The notes below the pieces were generated by a model. It was given only the letters and a program-made list of their open reading frames with translations, was not told the origin of the DNA and did not search any database. Source: Bradyrhizobium sp. 186 (GTDB lineage: Bacteria > Pseudomonadota > Alphaproteobacteria > Rhizobiales > Xanthobacteraceae). From it: a DNA stretch of 64,000 nt. The translations under genes were made by a program, and so were the position numbers. The DNA is taken from assembly GCF_023101685.1 (NCBI RefSeq), contig NZ_CP082164.1:9176001-9240000 (forward strand), read 5' to 3'. Shown here piece after piece: positions 42,867 to 51,887 of this stretch (positions are counted from its first letter, which is position 1; the number at the start of each line of letters is the position of its first letter).

Positions 42867-44429
42867 GTGGCGTTTCAGTTCGAGGATTTCGTGCTCGATC
42901 CCGAGCGCCGCGAATTGCGGCGGGCGGACACGCTCGTCGCGCTCGAGCCCCAGGTGTTCGATCTCGTGCTCTATCTGGTCCGCAACCGCGAGCGCGTGGT
43001 GACGCGCGACAATCTGCTCGATGCGATCTGGAACGGACGCGTCGTCTCGGACTCGACGCTGACCAGCCGGATCAATGCGGCGCGACGCGCGGTCAACGAC
43101 AACGGTGACGAGCAGCGGCTGATCCGCACCGTCGCGCGCAAGGGCGTGCGGTTCGTCGGCGAGGTGACCGAGCTCTCTCATGCAGCCGCGCCAGCTGCGC
43201 CGGGCAGACCGTCCGAGGCGGCGCCGACGGGCTTGCCGCTGCCCGATCGTCCTGCGATCGCCGTCCTGCCGTTCACCAACATGAGCGGCGAGGCCGAGCA
43301 GGATTATTTCTCCGACGGCATCAGTGAGGACATCATCACCGCGCTGTCGAAGCTGCGCTGGTTCTTCGTGATCGCGCGCAACTCCTCCTTCATCTACAAG
43401 GGCCGCACGGTTCATCTGCGTGAGGTCGCCGAGGAGCTCGGCGTGCGCTATGTCGTCGAAGGCAGCGTCCGCAAGGACGGCGACCGTGTCCGCATCACCG
43501 CGCAGCTCAATGATGTCGCCACCGGCAGCCATCTCTGGGCCGAACGCTACGACCGCGAGCTCGCCGACGTCTTCGCCGTGCAGGACGAGATCACGGAAGC
43601 GATCGTCGCCGCGATCGAGCCGCAGCTCTATGCCGCCGAGAATTTTCGCGCCCAGCGCAAGCCGCCCGACAGCATGGACGCCTGGGATCTCGTGATGCGC
43701 GCCCTCTCTCACTACTGGCGGGTGACGCGGCAGGATCATGTGGTCGCCCAGGCCCTGCTCGAAAAGGCGATCGCGCTCGACCCGAATTACGGCAAGGCGC
43801 TCGGGCTGCTCGGCACCAGCTACATGTTCACGGCGCATATGGGCTGGATGGAGATGGCCGCCGCAATATCGCTCGCCGAGCGCGCGGCGAGGGCCGCGAC
43901 CCGCGCCGACGACGAGGATGCCTGGGCGCACAATGCGCTCGGCCACGTCCATCTGTTCGCGCGGCGGTTCGAGGATTCGCTGGCCGAATTCGAGACCGCG
44001 CTGCAACTCAATCCGAACTTCGCGCTCGCGCAGGGCTATTATGGTCTGTCGCTCGGCTATTGCGGCCGTTGGCAGGATGCCGACGAGGCTGCGCGCCGGG
44101 CGATCCGCCTCAGCCCGCGAGATCCCTATGCGCCGGTCTATTTCGGGATAGCCGCCTATGCCCGCTTTCTCGGCGGCGACTACGAGGAAGCCATCCGGCT
44201 GGCGCAGGAGTCCTTGCGCCAGCGCAGCGACTTCGTCGGCGGGCACCGGGTGCTGACCGCGGCCGCCGGCATGGCGGGGCAAAACGAGATCGCCCGCGCG
44301 GCACTGAAGGAACTCCGCCGCGCCCAGCCGAACGTCTCGCTTGCCTGGATCGCCGAGTTGATGCCGATCAAGCTCGCCGCCGACCGCGAGCACTATCTCG
44401 AAGGCTTTCGCCGGGCTGGCCTGAGCTGA
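42867..44429 (+). CDS. winged-helix, TolB-like and TPR domain regulator
   Basis: A 520-residue soluble protein in three parts. Residues 1-105: an OmpR/CadC-type winged helix (FEDFVLDPERRELRR, RDNLLDAIWNGRVVSDSTLT, VARKGVRFVGEV). Residues 130-235: a TolB-N/FlgO-like domain (IAVLPFTNMSGEAEQDYFSD). Residues 260-520: TPR-like helical repeats (DDEDAWAHNALGHVHLFARR and RRFEDSLAEFETALQLNPNF). Such proteins are often annotated as adenylate cyclases in rhizobia, but no cyclase domain is present. No membrane span is seen, unlike CadC. GTG at 42867 has GAGG at six bases. Confidence 0.85.
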   Translation: MAFQFEDFVLDPERRELRRADTLVALEPQVFDLVLYLVRNRERVVTRDNLLDAIWNGRVVSDSTLTSRINAARRAVNDNGDEQRLIRTVARKGVRFVGEVTELSHAAAPAAPGRPSEAAPTGLPLPDRPAIAVLPFTNMSGEAEQDYFSDGISEDIITALSKLRWFFVIARNSSFIYKGRTVHLREVAEELGVRYVVEGSVRKDGDRVRITAQLNDVATGSHLWAERYDRELADVFAVQDEITEAIVAAIEPQLYAAENFRAQRKPPDSMDAWDLVMRALSHYWRVTRQDHVVAQALLEKAIALDPNYGKALGLLGTSYMFTAHMGWMEMAAAISLAERAARAATRADDEDAWAHNALGHVHLFARRFEDSLAEFETALQLNPNFALAQGYYGLSLGYCGRWQDADEAARRAIRLSPRDPYAPVYFGIAAYARFLGGDYEEAIRLAQESLRQRSDFVGGHRVLTAAAGMAGQNEIARAALKELRRAQPNVSLAWIAELMPIKLAADREHYLEGFRRAGLS

Positions 44430-44571
44430 GCCGCGAACAGGCTGCTATCCCCTCGAATCAACAATGATGTTAAGGTCATGCCGCTTGGGGGAGCATGAGG
44501 CGTGACGGGTCCGGACGGCGGCCCGTGTTTTCCCGGGTGAGGCAGTCAGCACTAGAGGCGTAACGCGCGGC

Positions 44572-46014
44572 ATGATTCGCATTTCGACGATCTTCATCGC
44601 CATCTGCATGGTTCTGGTCGCGGCCTCGCTCGGGCTTGTGCTCTACTCCGTCGCCGGCATCAGCGGAACCGAATCCGCGATCGTGGCGCTGACCGCGCTG
44701 ACCTTCCTGATCCTCTACAACGCGGTTTCGATGCGGCTGCGCGACCGCAGCGACGTTGGCGGCCAGATCGCCGATTTGTCGCGCGGCACCGCCGACCTCG
44801 CCCGCCAGGTAGCCGAGTTCGGCCGCCGGCTCGCGGCAATCGAGGGGCGCGTCGCCTCGGCCAATTCGACCAACTCCGACCGCATCCAGTCGGTGGTCGG
44901 CGAGATTAACGAGCTCGGCGGGCTGGTCAGGCAGCTCGCCGCCACCGTGTCGGTCCATGAGGACCTGCTGGCCCCCGGCGCGCCCGCCCCGGTCGCCAAG
45001 CTGGAGCCGGAAGCGCTGATCGAATTTGCCGCAATGCCCGAGGACAGGCCGCTCGCCCCGCCCCCGCTTCCGGCAGCGCCGAAGTCCACGCTCGCAGCGG
45101 TTGTCCAAGCTCCTCCTGGCGGACGCAACCAGACCCAGATGCTGGCGACGCTGCGCAATGCGATCGACGAGAACCGGATCGACATCTTCCTCCAGCCGAT
45201 GGTGACGCTGCCGCAGCGCAAGGTGCGGTTCTACGAAGCGGTAACGCGGCTGCGCGACGAGCGCGACCAGTTGATCGCCGCCGAGGAATTCATCAGCATC
45301 GCCGAAGCCTCCGGCCTGATCGGGCGCATCGACAACATGGTGATGCTGCGCTGTGTGCAGGTGCTGCGCCGGCTGATGGTGCGCAACAAGGATGTCGGCG
45401 TGTTCTGCAACGTTGCCGCTTCCACGCTCGGCAACTCCACAACCTTCGCACAGTGCCTCGATTTCCTTGAAGCCAACCGGGCACTGGCGCCCTCGCTGGT
45501 GCTGGAGTTCAAGCAATCCACCTTCCGCAGTCTCGGCCCCGCCGAGACCGAGAATCTCGCCGCGCTCGCCCAGCGCGGTTTCCGTTTCTCGATCGACCAT
45601 GTCACGGACCTGCGGATCGAGCCGCGCGAGCTCGCCGATCGCGGCGTGCGCTTCATCAAGGTGCCGGCCTCCCTCCTGCTCGACCCCAGGCAGGCCTCGA
45701 CCTCGGACATCCATCCCTCCGACCTGTCCGACCTCCTCGGCCGCTTCGGCATCGACCTGATCGCCGAGCGGATCGAGGGCGAGCGCTCGGTTATCGACCT
45801 GCTCGACTATGACGTGCGGTTCGGCCAGGGTTTTCTGTTCGCGCCGCCCCGGCCATTGCGGCCGGAAGGGGCATCTGCTACCGGCGGGACCTCGCCGACC
45901 CAGGCGCAGGACACTCAGGGATCCAATGGCTCCGGCACATCGTCAGGCGCGACGTCTACCGCGTCTCCGCCACAGCGTATCACGGGCAACGCAGCGCTCG
46001 CGCGCCGCGTCTGA
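44572..46014 (+). CDS. tipF: TipF-like protein with degenerate EAL domain
   Basis: A 480-residue protein: two membrane spans (about 5-28 and 35-53), a coiled coil (about 63-125), a proline-rich linker, an EAL domain (about 188-428) and a Ser/Thr/Gly-rich tail. This is the order of Caulobacter TipF, a c-di-GMP-binding protein that places flagella at the new pole. The EAL core is altered: YEAVTR at 221-226, LEFKQS at 311-316 where active enzymes have an ExTE-like motif, and SIDHV at 340-344 in place of the DDFG metal site. Asn280, Lys363, Glu399 and QG at 419-420 remain. Expected to bind rather than cut c-di-GMP. Confidence 0.8.
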   Translation: MIRISTIFIAICMVLVAASLGLVLYSVAGISGTESAIVALTALTFLILYNAVSMRLRDRSDVGGQIADLSRGTADLARQVAEFGRRLAAIEGRVASANSTNSDRIQSVVGEINELGGLVRQLAATVSVHEDLLAPGAPAPVAKLEPEALIEFAAMPEDRPLAPPPLPAAPKSTLAAVVQAPPGGRNQTQMLATLRNAIDENRIDIFLQPMVTLPQRKVRFYEAVTRLRDERDQLIAAEEFISIAEASGLIGRIDNMVMLRCVQVLRRLMVRNKDVGVFCNVAASTLGNSTTFAQCLDFLEANRALAPSLVLEFKQSTFRSLGPAETENLAALAQRGFRFSIDHVTDLRIEPRELADRGVRFIKVPASLLLDPRQASTSDIHPSDLSDLLGRFGIDLIAERIEGERSVIDLLDYDVRFGQGFLFAPPRPLRPEGASATGGTSPTQAQDTQGSNGSGTSSGATSTASPPQRITGNAALARRV

Positions 46015-46029
46015 TCGGTCGCGCGCATC

Positions 46030-46884
46030 ATGACCACGCTGCATTTCGCCGAAAGCCTGCGTGAACTCGTCGGCGACGTGGAGGTCGTGCTCAGCGACAT
46101 CTGGGGCGTGGTCCATAACGGCCTGGAATCCTTCCCCGAGGCCTGCGAGGCGCTGCACACCTACCGCAGACGCGGCGGCACGGTGATCCTGATCACCAAC
46201 GCGCCGCGTCCAGCCGACTCCGTGCAGCGGCAATTGCGCAAGCTCGGCGTCGCCGATGAGACATATGACGCGATCGTCTCCTCGGGCGACCTGACGCGGC
46301 TCTATGTCGCCGACCACCCCGGCCGCAAGATGTTCTGGCTCGGCCCCGAGCGCGACAACTCGATCTATCGCGGCCTCGATGTGGTGCTCGCGCCGATGGA
46401 AGAGGCTGACTACATCGTCTGCACCGGCCTCTATGACGACGAGACCGAGACGGCGGAAGATTATCGCGGCATGATGCTGAAGGCGCGCGAGCGCAAGCTG
46501 ACGCTGATCTGCGCCAACCCCGACATCGTGGTGGAGCGCGGCGACCGGCTGATCTATTGCGCCGGCGCGATCGCGGAGCTCTATCGCGAGCTCGGCGGCG
46601 AGGTGATCTTCTACGGCAAGCCGCACCGGCCGATCTACGAGCGTGCGATGGCGCTCGCCGGTGAACGCCAGGGCCACCAGATCGACCGCAAGAAGGTGCT
46701 GGCGATCGGCGATTCCGTCCGCACCGACCTCACCGGCGCGCGCGAATTCGGCATCGACTGCCTGTTCGTCACCCGCGGCATCCATTCCGAGGAGTTCGAG
46801 GGCCTCGACCAGCTCGACCCGGCCTCCGTGATGGAATTGTTCGGCCACCCGCCGAAGGCGCTGATGCGCGAATTGAAGTGGTGA
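46030..46884 (+). CDS. TIGR01459-type HAD hydrolase
   Basis: A 284-residue HAD-superfamily phosphatase with a C2-type cap. Motif I is LSDIWGVVHNG (about 21-31): the first Asp is kept but the usual second Asp is Trp. That Trp is characteristic of the TIGR01459 branch rather than a lesion. Motif II is ILITNAPRP, motif III the Lys in YGKPHRPIYERA, and motif IV AIGDSVRTDLTGAREFG. Such variants may transfer or hydrolyse phosphate poorly. It starts 15 bases after the TipF-like gene and is probably co-transcribed with it. Confidence 0.88.
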   Translation: MTTLHFAESLRELVGDVEVVLSDIWGVVHNGLESFPEACEALHTYRRRGGTVILITNAPRPADSVQRQLRKLGVADETYDAIVSSGDLTRLYVADHPGRKMFWLGPERDNSIYRGLDVVLAPMEEADYIVCTGLYDDETETAEDYRGMMLKARERKLTLICANPDIVVERGDRLIYCAGAIAELYRELGGEVIFYGKPHRPIYERAMALAGERQGHQIDRKKVLAIGDSVRTDLTGAREFGIDCLFVTRGIHSEEFEGLDQLDPASVMELFGHPPKALMRELKW

Positions 46885-46897
46885 CGATCTAACCCGT

Positions 46898-46980
46898 CGT
46901 CATTCCGGGGCGGCTCGCAGAGCCGGACCCGGGATCTCGAGCTTCCGGGTTCGATGCTTCGCATCGCCCCGGAATGACGG
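46898..46980. repeat. palindromic repeat, family B
   Basis: CGTCATTCCGGGGCG and CGCCCCGGAATGACG enclose hairpins GGCTCGCAGAGCC, CCCGGGATCTCGAGCTTCCGGG-like and CGATGCTTCGCATCG. A GCCCGGGGCGAGCCCGGGC palindrome follows at about 46996-47014. It lies between the convergent HAD and CheY-like genes. Confidence 0.85.
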
Positions 46981-47047
46981 GCCAACGCAGAGAGCCCGGG
47001 GCGAGCCCGGGCCTTCCGAATTCACCTGATGGCTTCGATCGCGCGCC

Positions 47048-47443
47048 TTACGCGCTCGCCATGTCCGGGAAGACCGCCTCGATCTTGGTCTTCAGCGTCG
47101 CCGCGTTGAACGGCTTGACGATGTAGTTGTTCACGCCGGCCTTCTTGGCCGCGATCACGTTCTCAGTCTTGGATTCCGCCGTGATCATGATGAAGGGCGT
47201 GGTGGCGAGGTTGGGATCGGCCCGCACTTCGCGCAGCAGGTCATAACCCGTCATCGGCTCCATGTTCCAGTCGGAGATCACGAGCCCGTACTTCTTGCCG
47301 CGCATCTTGTTCAGCGCCGCCGAACCGTCGCTGGCATCATCGATATTCTCGAAGCCAAGCTGCTTCAGCAGATTCCTGATGATACGGATCATGGTGCTGT
47401 AGTCATCCACCACCAGAACCGACATCGACAAATCAACCGCCAT
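47048..47443 (-). CDS. CheY-like single-domain response regulator
   Basis: A 131-residue stand-alone receiver. The acidic pair is Asp13-Asp14 (VLVVDDYSTM), the phospho-acceptor Asp58 (LVISDWNMEPMTGYDLL), with MITAES carrying the switch Thr and IVKPFN the conserved Lys. These match chemotaxis CheY proteins, so control of the flagellar motor is likely; however no other che gene is nearby. ATG at 47443 has GGGGGAG five bases ahead. It is divergent from ribF. Proximity to the TipF-like gene is suggestive of motility functions. Confidence 0.93.
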   Translation of the reverse strand: MAVDLSMSVLVVDDYSTMIRIIRNLLKQLGFENIDDASDGSAALNKMRGKKYGLVISDWNMEPMTGYDLLREVRADPNLATTPFIMITAESKTENVIAAKKAGVNNYIVKPFNAATLKTKIEAVFPDMASA

Positions 47444-47674
47444 CTCGACTCCCCCAACGCAAACCAAGGAACATTTACGATCGGACCCGCCGGGCAGGGG
47501 CCCCGCAGTTCCACGTTTCAAGGACTAGCACCAAGGCGTTAAACAGCGCGTTAACTGGGCGCGCCCCTGACGGACTGAAATCGTGTTCGATGCGGTCGCA
47601 TCCCCCGGCTTGACTTCATCCGGCGGGTCAAGCCACGGTCCCGGCCCGTCCTGCCCGGCTCGAGAATTCTCCTG

Positions 47675-48646
47675 ATGGCCCCGCATTTTACCGTTATCCG
47701 CGACACCACGCCGGATTCCGCGATTCTGAGGGGCGCCGTGGTCGCCATGGGCAATTTCGACGGCGTTCATCTCGGCCACCGCGCAGTGATCGCTGCGGCC
47801 CTGGAAATGGGCCGGACGCATGGCCGCCCTGCGCTGGCGTTGACCTTCGAGCCGCATCCGCGCCGGTTTTTCAGCCCCAACACCCCGCAATTCCGCCTGA
47901 CGGACGAGCGTGCAAAGCTGCGGCTCCTGGCCGGCACCGGGCTTGCCGGCGCCGTGGTCATGACCTTCGACAAGGCCCGCGCCGGCACCAGCGCGCAAGA
48001 CTTCATTCACCATGACCTGATCGGGCGCCTCGGGGTGAGCGGCATAGCGGTCGGCTACGACTTTCATTTCGGCAAGGGGCGGGTCGGCTCGCCGAGCCTG
48101 CTGGCCAACGAGGCGCCCCGGCTCGGCATCGAGATCGACGTCCAGCCGCATGTCGATATCGACGAACGGCCGGTTTCCTCCAGCGCCATCCGGATCGCGC
48201 TCGCCGAAGGCCAGCTCGACGACGCCACCACCATGCTGGGCGGCCCCTGGTTCGTCACCGGCGAGGTCGTTCACGGCGAGAAGCGCGGCCGCGACCTCGG
48301 CTATCCCACCGCCAACATCCGCCTCGACGCCAATTGCGGCCTGAAGCACGGCATCTATGCGGTGCGGGTCGGCCGCGGCGCCGAGCGCCTCGACGGCGTG
48401 GCCAGCTTCGGCCGCCGTCCGACCTTCGACAATGGCGCCCCGCTATTGGAAATCTTCCTGTTCGACTTCAAAGGCGACCTCTACGGGCAGGCGCTGGACT
48501 GTGCCTTCGTCGGCTTCATCCGCGAGGAGCTGAAATTCGACGGCATCGAAGCCCTGATCCGCCAGATGGACGACGATTCCGCCCGCGCCCGCGCCATGCT
48601 GGCTGCGGCTCCGGATGCGTTTCCAAGGTTAGGGACGATTGATTGA
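47675..48646 (+). CDS. ribF: bifunctional riboflavin kinase / FAD synthetase
   Basis: Makes FMN then FAD from riboflavin. The 323-residue protein has the adenylyltransferase domain first (VVAMGNFDGVHLGHRAVI, about 21-38; ALTFEPHPRRFF; GYDFHFGKGR), then the kinase domain with GEVVHGEKRGRDLGYPTANI near 200-219 and FGRRPTFDNG. ribF-ileS-lspA is a long-conserved order. There is no riboswitch ahead of ribF, in contrast to ribH at 21299. The ileS leader follows its stop. Confidence 0.96.
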   Translation: MAPHFTVIRDTTPDSAILRGAVVAMGNFDGVHLGHRAVIAAALEMGRTHGRPALALTFEPHPRRFFSPNTPQFRLTDERAKLRLLAGTGLAGAVVMTFDKARAGTSAQDFIHHDLIGRLGVSGIAVGYDFHFGKGRVGSPSLLANEAPRLGIEIDVQPHVDIDERPVSSSAIRIALAEGQLDDATTMLGGPWFVTGEVVHGEKRGRDLGYPTANIRLDANCGLKHGIYAVRVGRGAERLDGVASFGRRPTFDNGAPLLEIFLFDFKGDLYGQALDCAFVGFIREELKFDGIEALIRQMDDDSARARAMLAAAPDAFPRLGTID

Positions 48647-48698
48647 GGGCCCAAAGCCGGCCTGCCGGCCCTTTGCGCTTCCCCGGCCCGGCTGCTAT

Positions 48699-48848
48699 GG
48701 AGAGCCCATGTTTGCGCGGCGCATCATAGGGATTAGCGGCCCGGCTTCCGCCTGAGCTCTGGCTCGGCGCAAGACCGGGATGTTGTCGTTTCACCCCGCG
48801 ATCCCAGTCGCCATCTGTTTCCGCGCCCTTCCGAGCCAGTCAGCCAAA
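48699..48848 (+). promoter_or_regulatory. candidate translational attenuator upstream of ileS
   Basis: Two exclusive RNA pairings follow a leader frame with Ile codons. Pairing 2:3 joins GCC(T)GAGC at 48750-48757 with GCTCGGC at 48762-48768. Pairing 3:4 joins CTGGCTCGG at 48759-48767 with the exact complement CCGAGCCAG at 48831-48839, which ends eight bases before the ileS ATG. The leader stop codon lies inside arm 2. A ribosome stalled on the Ile codons would leave arm 2 free, favouring 2:3 and exposing ileS; a ribosome reaching the stop would cover arm 2, favouring 3:4 and hiding the ileS start. The pairing is read from sequence; the mechanism is inference. Confidence 0.45.
48708..48755 (+). 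CDS. candidate ileS leader peptide with three Ile codons
   Basis: A 15-codon frame, ATG 48708 to TGA 48755, encoding [19 protein letters not shown] at 48699-48702 is five bases before the ATG. Codons 6, 7 and 9 are ATC, ATA and ATT, all three isoleucine codons, including ATA, which is rare in GC-rich genomes like this one. It ends 92 bases before ileS. Leader peptides rich in the regulated amino acid are the mark of attenuation. Such a short frame could also arise by chance, so the call depends on conservation. Confidence 0.45.
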   Translation: MFARRIIGISGPASA

Positions 48849-51800
48849 TGTCCGAAAAGCCGCAAAAGTCCGACGCCAAAGACTATTCGAAAACCCTGTT
48901 CCTGCCGCAGACGGAATTTCCGATGCGCGCCGGCCTGCCGCAGCGCGAGCCGGAGATCCTCAAGCGCTGGTACGAGATCGGCCTCTACGAGAAGCTGCGC
49001 GAGAGCGCGAAGGGCCGCGACAAGTTCGTGCTGCATGACGGCCCGCCCTACGCCAACGGCAACATCCATATCGGCACCTCGCTCAACAAGATCCTGAAGG
49101 ATCTCGTCACCAAGAGCCAGCAGATGCTCGGCTTCGATTCCAACTACGTGCCGGGCTGGGACTGCCATGGCCTGCCGATCGAGTGGAAGGTCGAGGAGGA
49201 GCACTATCGCAAGAAGGGCAAGCAGAAGCCCGACTTCCGCGACAGTGTTGCGATGATCGATTTCCGGAAAGAATGCCGCGCCTACGCGACCCACTGGCTC
49301 GACGTGCAGCGCGAGGAGTTCAAGCGTCTCGGCGTAATCGGCGACTGGGATCATCCCTACGCCACCATGAGCTATCCGGCCGAAGCCCAGATCGCGCGCG
49401 AGTTGATGAAGTTCGCCGCCAACGGCACGCTCTATCGCGGCTCCAAGCCGGTGATGTGGAGTGTGGTCGAGAAGACCGCGCTGGCCGAGGCCGAGGTCGA
49501 ATACGAGGACTACACCTCCGACATGGTCTGGGTGAAATTCCCGGTCACCTCACCCGCCCATGGCGCGCTCGCCACTGCGAGCGTGGTGATCTGGACCACC
49601 ACGCCCTGGACGCTGCCCGGCAACCGCGCCATCTCGTTCTCGCCGAAGATCGCCTACGGCCTCTTTGAGATCACGGACGCGCCGGCCGACAATTGGGCGA
49701 AGACCGGCGATCTCCTGATCCTTGCCGATGCTTTGGCGGAGGAAGTATTCAAGCAGGCGCGCGTGAGCGCCTATAAGAAGGTGCGCGATATCCCCGGCGA
49801 CACCATGGACGCGATCGAATGCGCCCATCCGCTCAAGGGCCTCGCCGGCGGCTACGAATTTACCGTGCCGCTGCTTTCCGGCGATCACGTCACCGACGAC
49901 ACCGGCGCCGGCTTCGTGCACACCGCGCCGAGCCACGGCCGCGAGGACTTCGACGTCTGGACGGCGAATACGCGCGATCTCGATGCGCGCGGCATCCCGA
50001 CCGCGATCCCCTACACCGTCGACGAGAACGGTGCCTATACCGACCAGGCGCCCGGCTTTGCAGGCAAGCGCGTCATCAACGACAAGGGCGAGAAGGGCGA
50101 GGCCAACGAGGCCGTGATCAAGGCGCTGGTCGAAAAGGGTATGCTGCTCGCGCGCGGCCGGCTGAAGCATCAATATCCGCACTCCTGGCGCTCCAAGAAG
50201 CCGGTGATCTTCCGCAACACGCCGCAATGGTTCATCGCGATGGACAAACCTATTGTGGACGCCCCGGGCAAGCCCGGGACTATGGACATCGCCGCCGGCG
50301 GCAAGACCAAGTCCGGCGACACGCTGCGCGCTCGCGCGCTGCGCGCGATCTCGGTGACCCAATGGGTGCCGCCGTCGGGCGAGAACCGCATCAACGGTAT
50401 GATCGAGTCCCGCCCGGACTGGGTGATCTCGCGCCAGCGCGCCTGGGGTGTGCCAATCGCCGTGTTCGTGCGCGAGAAGGGCGACGGCTCTGCCGAGATC
50501 CTCCAGGACGAGGCCGTCAACACCCGCATCGGCGATGCTTTCGAGAAAGAAGGTGCGGACGCCTGGTACGCGCAAGGCGCGCGCGAGCGCTTCCTGGGCA
50601 CGCGTGCGAACGAGGACTGGCAGAAGGTCGACGACATCCTTGACGTCTGGTTCGATTCCGGCTCGACGCACGCCTTCGTGCTCGAAGATCCCGTGCACTT
50701 CCCCGGCCTTGCCGGCATCAAGCGCAAGGTCGACGGCGGCAAAGACACCGTGATGTATCTGGAAGGCTCGGACCAGCACCGCGGCTGGTTCCACTCCTCG
50801 CTGCTGGAAAGCTGCGGCACGCGTGGTCGCGCGCCCTACGACATCGTGCTGACGCACGGCTTCACCCAGGACGAGCACGGCCGCAAGATGGCGAAGTCGC
50901 TCGGCAACACCATCGCGCCTCAGACCGTCATCAAGGAATCCGGCGCCGACATCTTGAGGCTCTGGGTCGCCGCCTGCGACTACACCGACGACCAGCGCAT
51001 CGGCCCCGAGATCCTCAAGAACACGGTCGAGACCTACCGCAAGCTGCGCAACACCGTGCGCTGGATGCTCGGCACGCTGCATCATTACAAGCCGGCCGAC
51101 GCGGTCGCGCCGGCCGACATGCCCGAGCTCGAACGGCTGATGCTGCACGAGCTTGCAGTCCGCGCCGGCGTGATCGGCAAGGCCTATCAGGAGTTCGACT
51201 ACAAGATCGTGGTCGCGACCCTGTCCGCCTTCCTGAACAGCGAGCTCTCGGCATTCTATTTCGACATCCGCAAGGACACGCTCTATTGCGATCCGCCCTC
51301 CTCGCTGACGCGCAAGGCGGCGCTGACGACGATCGATCTGTTGTGCAACACGATCCTGAAATGGCTGGCGCCGATCCTGAGCTTCACCGCGGAGGAGGCC
51401 TGGCGCATGTACAAGCCCGACGCCGAACCCTCGGTGCATCTCGCGCAGTTTCCGGAGGATCTCGAAACGCTCCGCGACGACAAGCTCGCCGCGAAATGGG
51501 AGGCGATCCGCAACGTGCGCCGCGTCGTCACCGGCGCGCTCGAGCTCGAACGCGCCGCCAAGAACATCGGCTCGTCGCTCGAGGCCTCGCCGGTCATCTA
51601 TGTCGCCGACCGCGACATGCTGGCGACGCTGTTCGACGTCGACCTTGCCGAAATCTGCATCACCTCGAACTACGAGGTGCGCGAGGGCGAGGCGCCGGCC
51701 AGCGCGTTCCGTCTCGATGCCGTGCCCGGTGTGGCGGTCGTGGTGGAGAAGGCGGTAGGCACCAAATGCGCCCGCTCCTGGAAGATTTCGCCGACAGTCG

Positions 51801-51883
51801 GCGAGGATCCTGAATACCCCGACGTCACCCCGCGCGACGCCAAGGCGCTGCGCGAATGGAAGGCGCTGGGGGTGGGGGTTTGA
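48848..51883 (+). CDS. ileS: isoleucyl-tRNA synthetase
   Basis: A class I synthetase of 1011 residues charging tRNA-Ile. The HIGH region is [14 protein letters not shown] (63-76), the editing domain includes [11 protein letters not shown], the KMSKS loop reads KMAKS (680-684) and the tRNA-binding C-terminal domain follows. An extra segment around residues 468-490 ([20 protein letters not shown]) is encoded by a CCCGGGC/GCCCGGG palindrome and looks like a repeat-derived insertion. The Shine-Dalgarno before the ATG is poor (only GAG at distance), in line with control through the leader. It is followed by lspA, as in many bacteria. Confidence 0.97.
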   Translation: MSEKPQKSDAKDYSKTLFLPQTEFPMRAGLPQREPEILKRWYEIGLYEKLRESAKGRDKFVLHDGPPYANGNIHIGTSLNKILKDLVTKSQQMLGFDSNYVPGWDCHGLPIEWKVEEEHYRKKGKQKPDFRDSVAMIDFRKECRAYATHWLDVQREEFKRLGVIGDWDHPYATMSYPAEAQIARELMKFAANGTLYRGSKPVMWSVVEKTALAEAEVEYEDYTSDMVWVKFPVTSPAHGALATASVVIWTTTPWTLPGNRAISFSPKIAYGLFEITDAPADNWAKTGDLLILADALAEEVFKQARVSAYKKVRDIPGDTMDAIECAHPLKGLAGGYEFTVPLLSGDHVTDDTGAGFVHTAPSHGREDFDVWTANTRDLDARGIPTAIPYTVDENGAYTDQAPGFAGKRVINDKGEKGEANEAVIKALVEKGMLLARGRLKHQYPHSWRSKKPVIFRNTPQWFIAMDKPIVDAPGKPGTMDIAAGGKTKSGDTLRARALRAISVTQWVPPSGENRINGMIESRPDWVISRQRAWGVPIAVFVREKGDGSAEILQDEAVNTRIGDAFEKEGADAWYAQGARERFLGTRANEDWQKVDDILDVWFDSGSTHAFVLEDPVHFPGLAGIKRKVDGGKDTVMYLEGSDQHRGWFHSSLLESCGTRGRAPYDIVLTHGFTQDEHGRKMAKSLGNTIAPQTVIKESGADILRLWVAACDYTDDQRIGPEILKNTVETYRKLRNTVRWMLGTLHHYKPADAVAPADMPELERLMLHELAVRAGVIGKAYQEFDYKIVVATLSAFLNSELSAFYFDIRKDTLYCDPPSSLTRKAALTTIDLLCNTILKWLAPILSFTAEEAWRMYKPDAEPSVHLAQFPEDLETLRDDKLAAKWEAIRNVRRVVTGALELERAAKNIGSSLEASPVIYVADRDMLATLFDVDLAEICITSNYEVREGEAPASAFRLDAVPGVAVVVEKAVGTKCARSWKISPTVGEDPEYPDVTPRDAKALREWKALGVGV

Positions 51884-51887
51884 CTCC

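Noticed and set aside
44502..44530. ACGGG...CCCGT hairpin followed by GTTTT as a terminator between the TPR and TipF-like genes
   Set aside because: The stem is only five pairs with a long loop and the T-run is short, so it does not meet a fair standard for a terminator.
47538..47556. GCGTTAAACAGCGCGTTAAC as a CtrA box upstream of the CheY-like gene
   Set aside because: The TTAA half-sites are eight bases apart, not seven. It may still be an inverted repeat of some use.
49550..51439. A 629-codon open frame on the strand opposite ileS
   Set aside because: High GC content and codon bias make the antisense frame of a real gene stay open. The product has no recognisable domain, while the plus strand encodes a full IleS.
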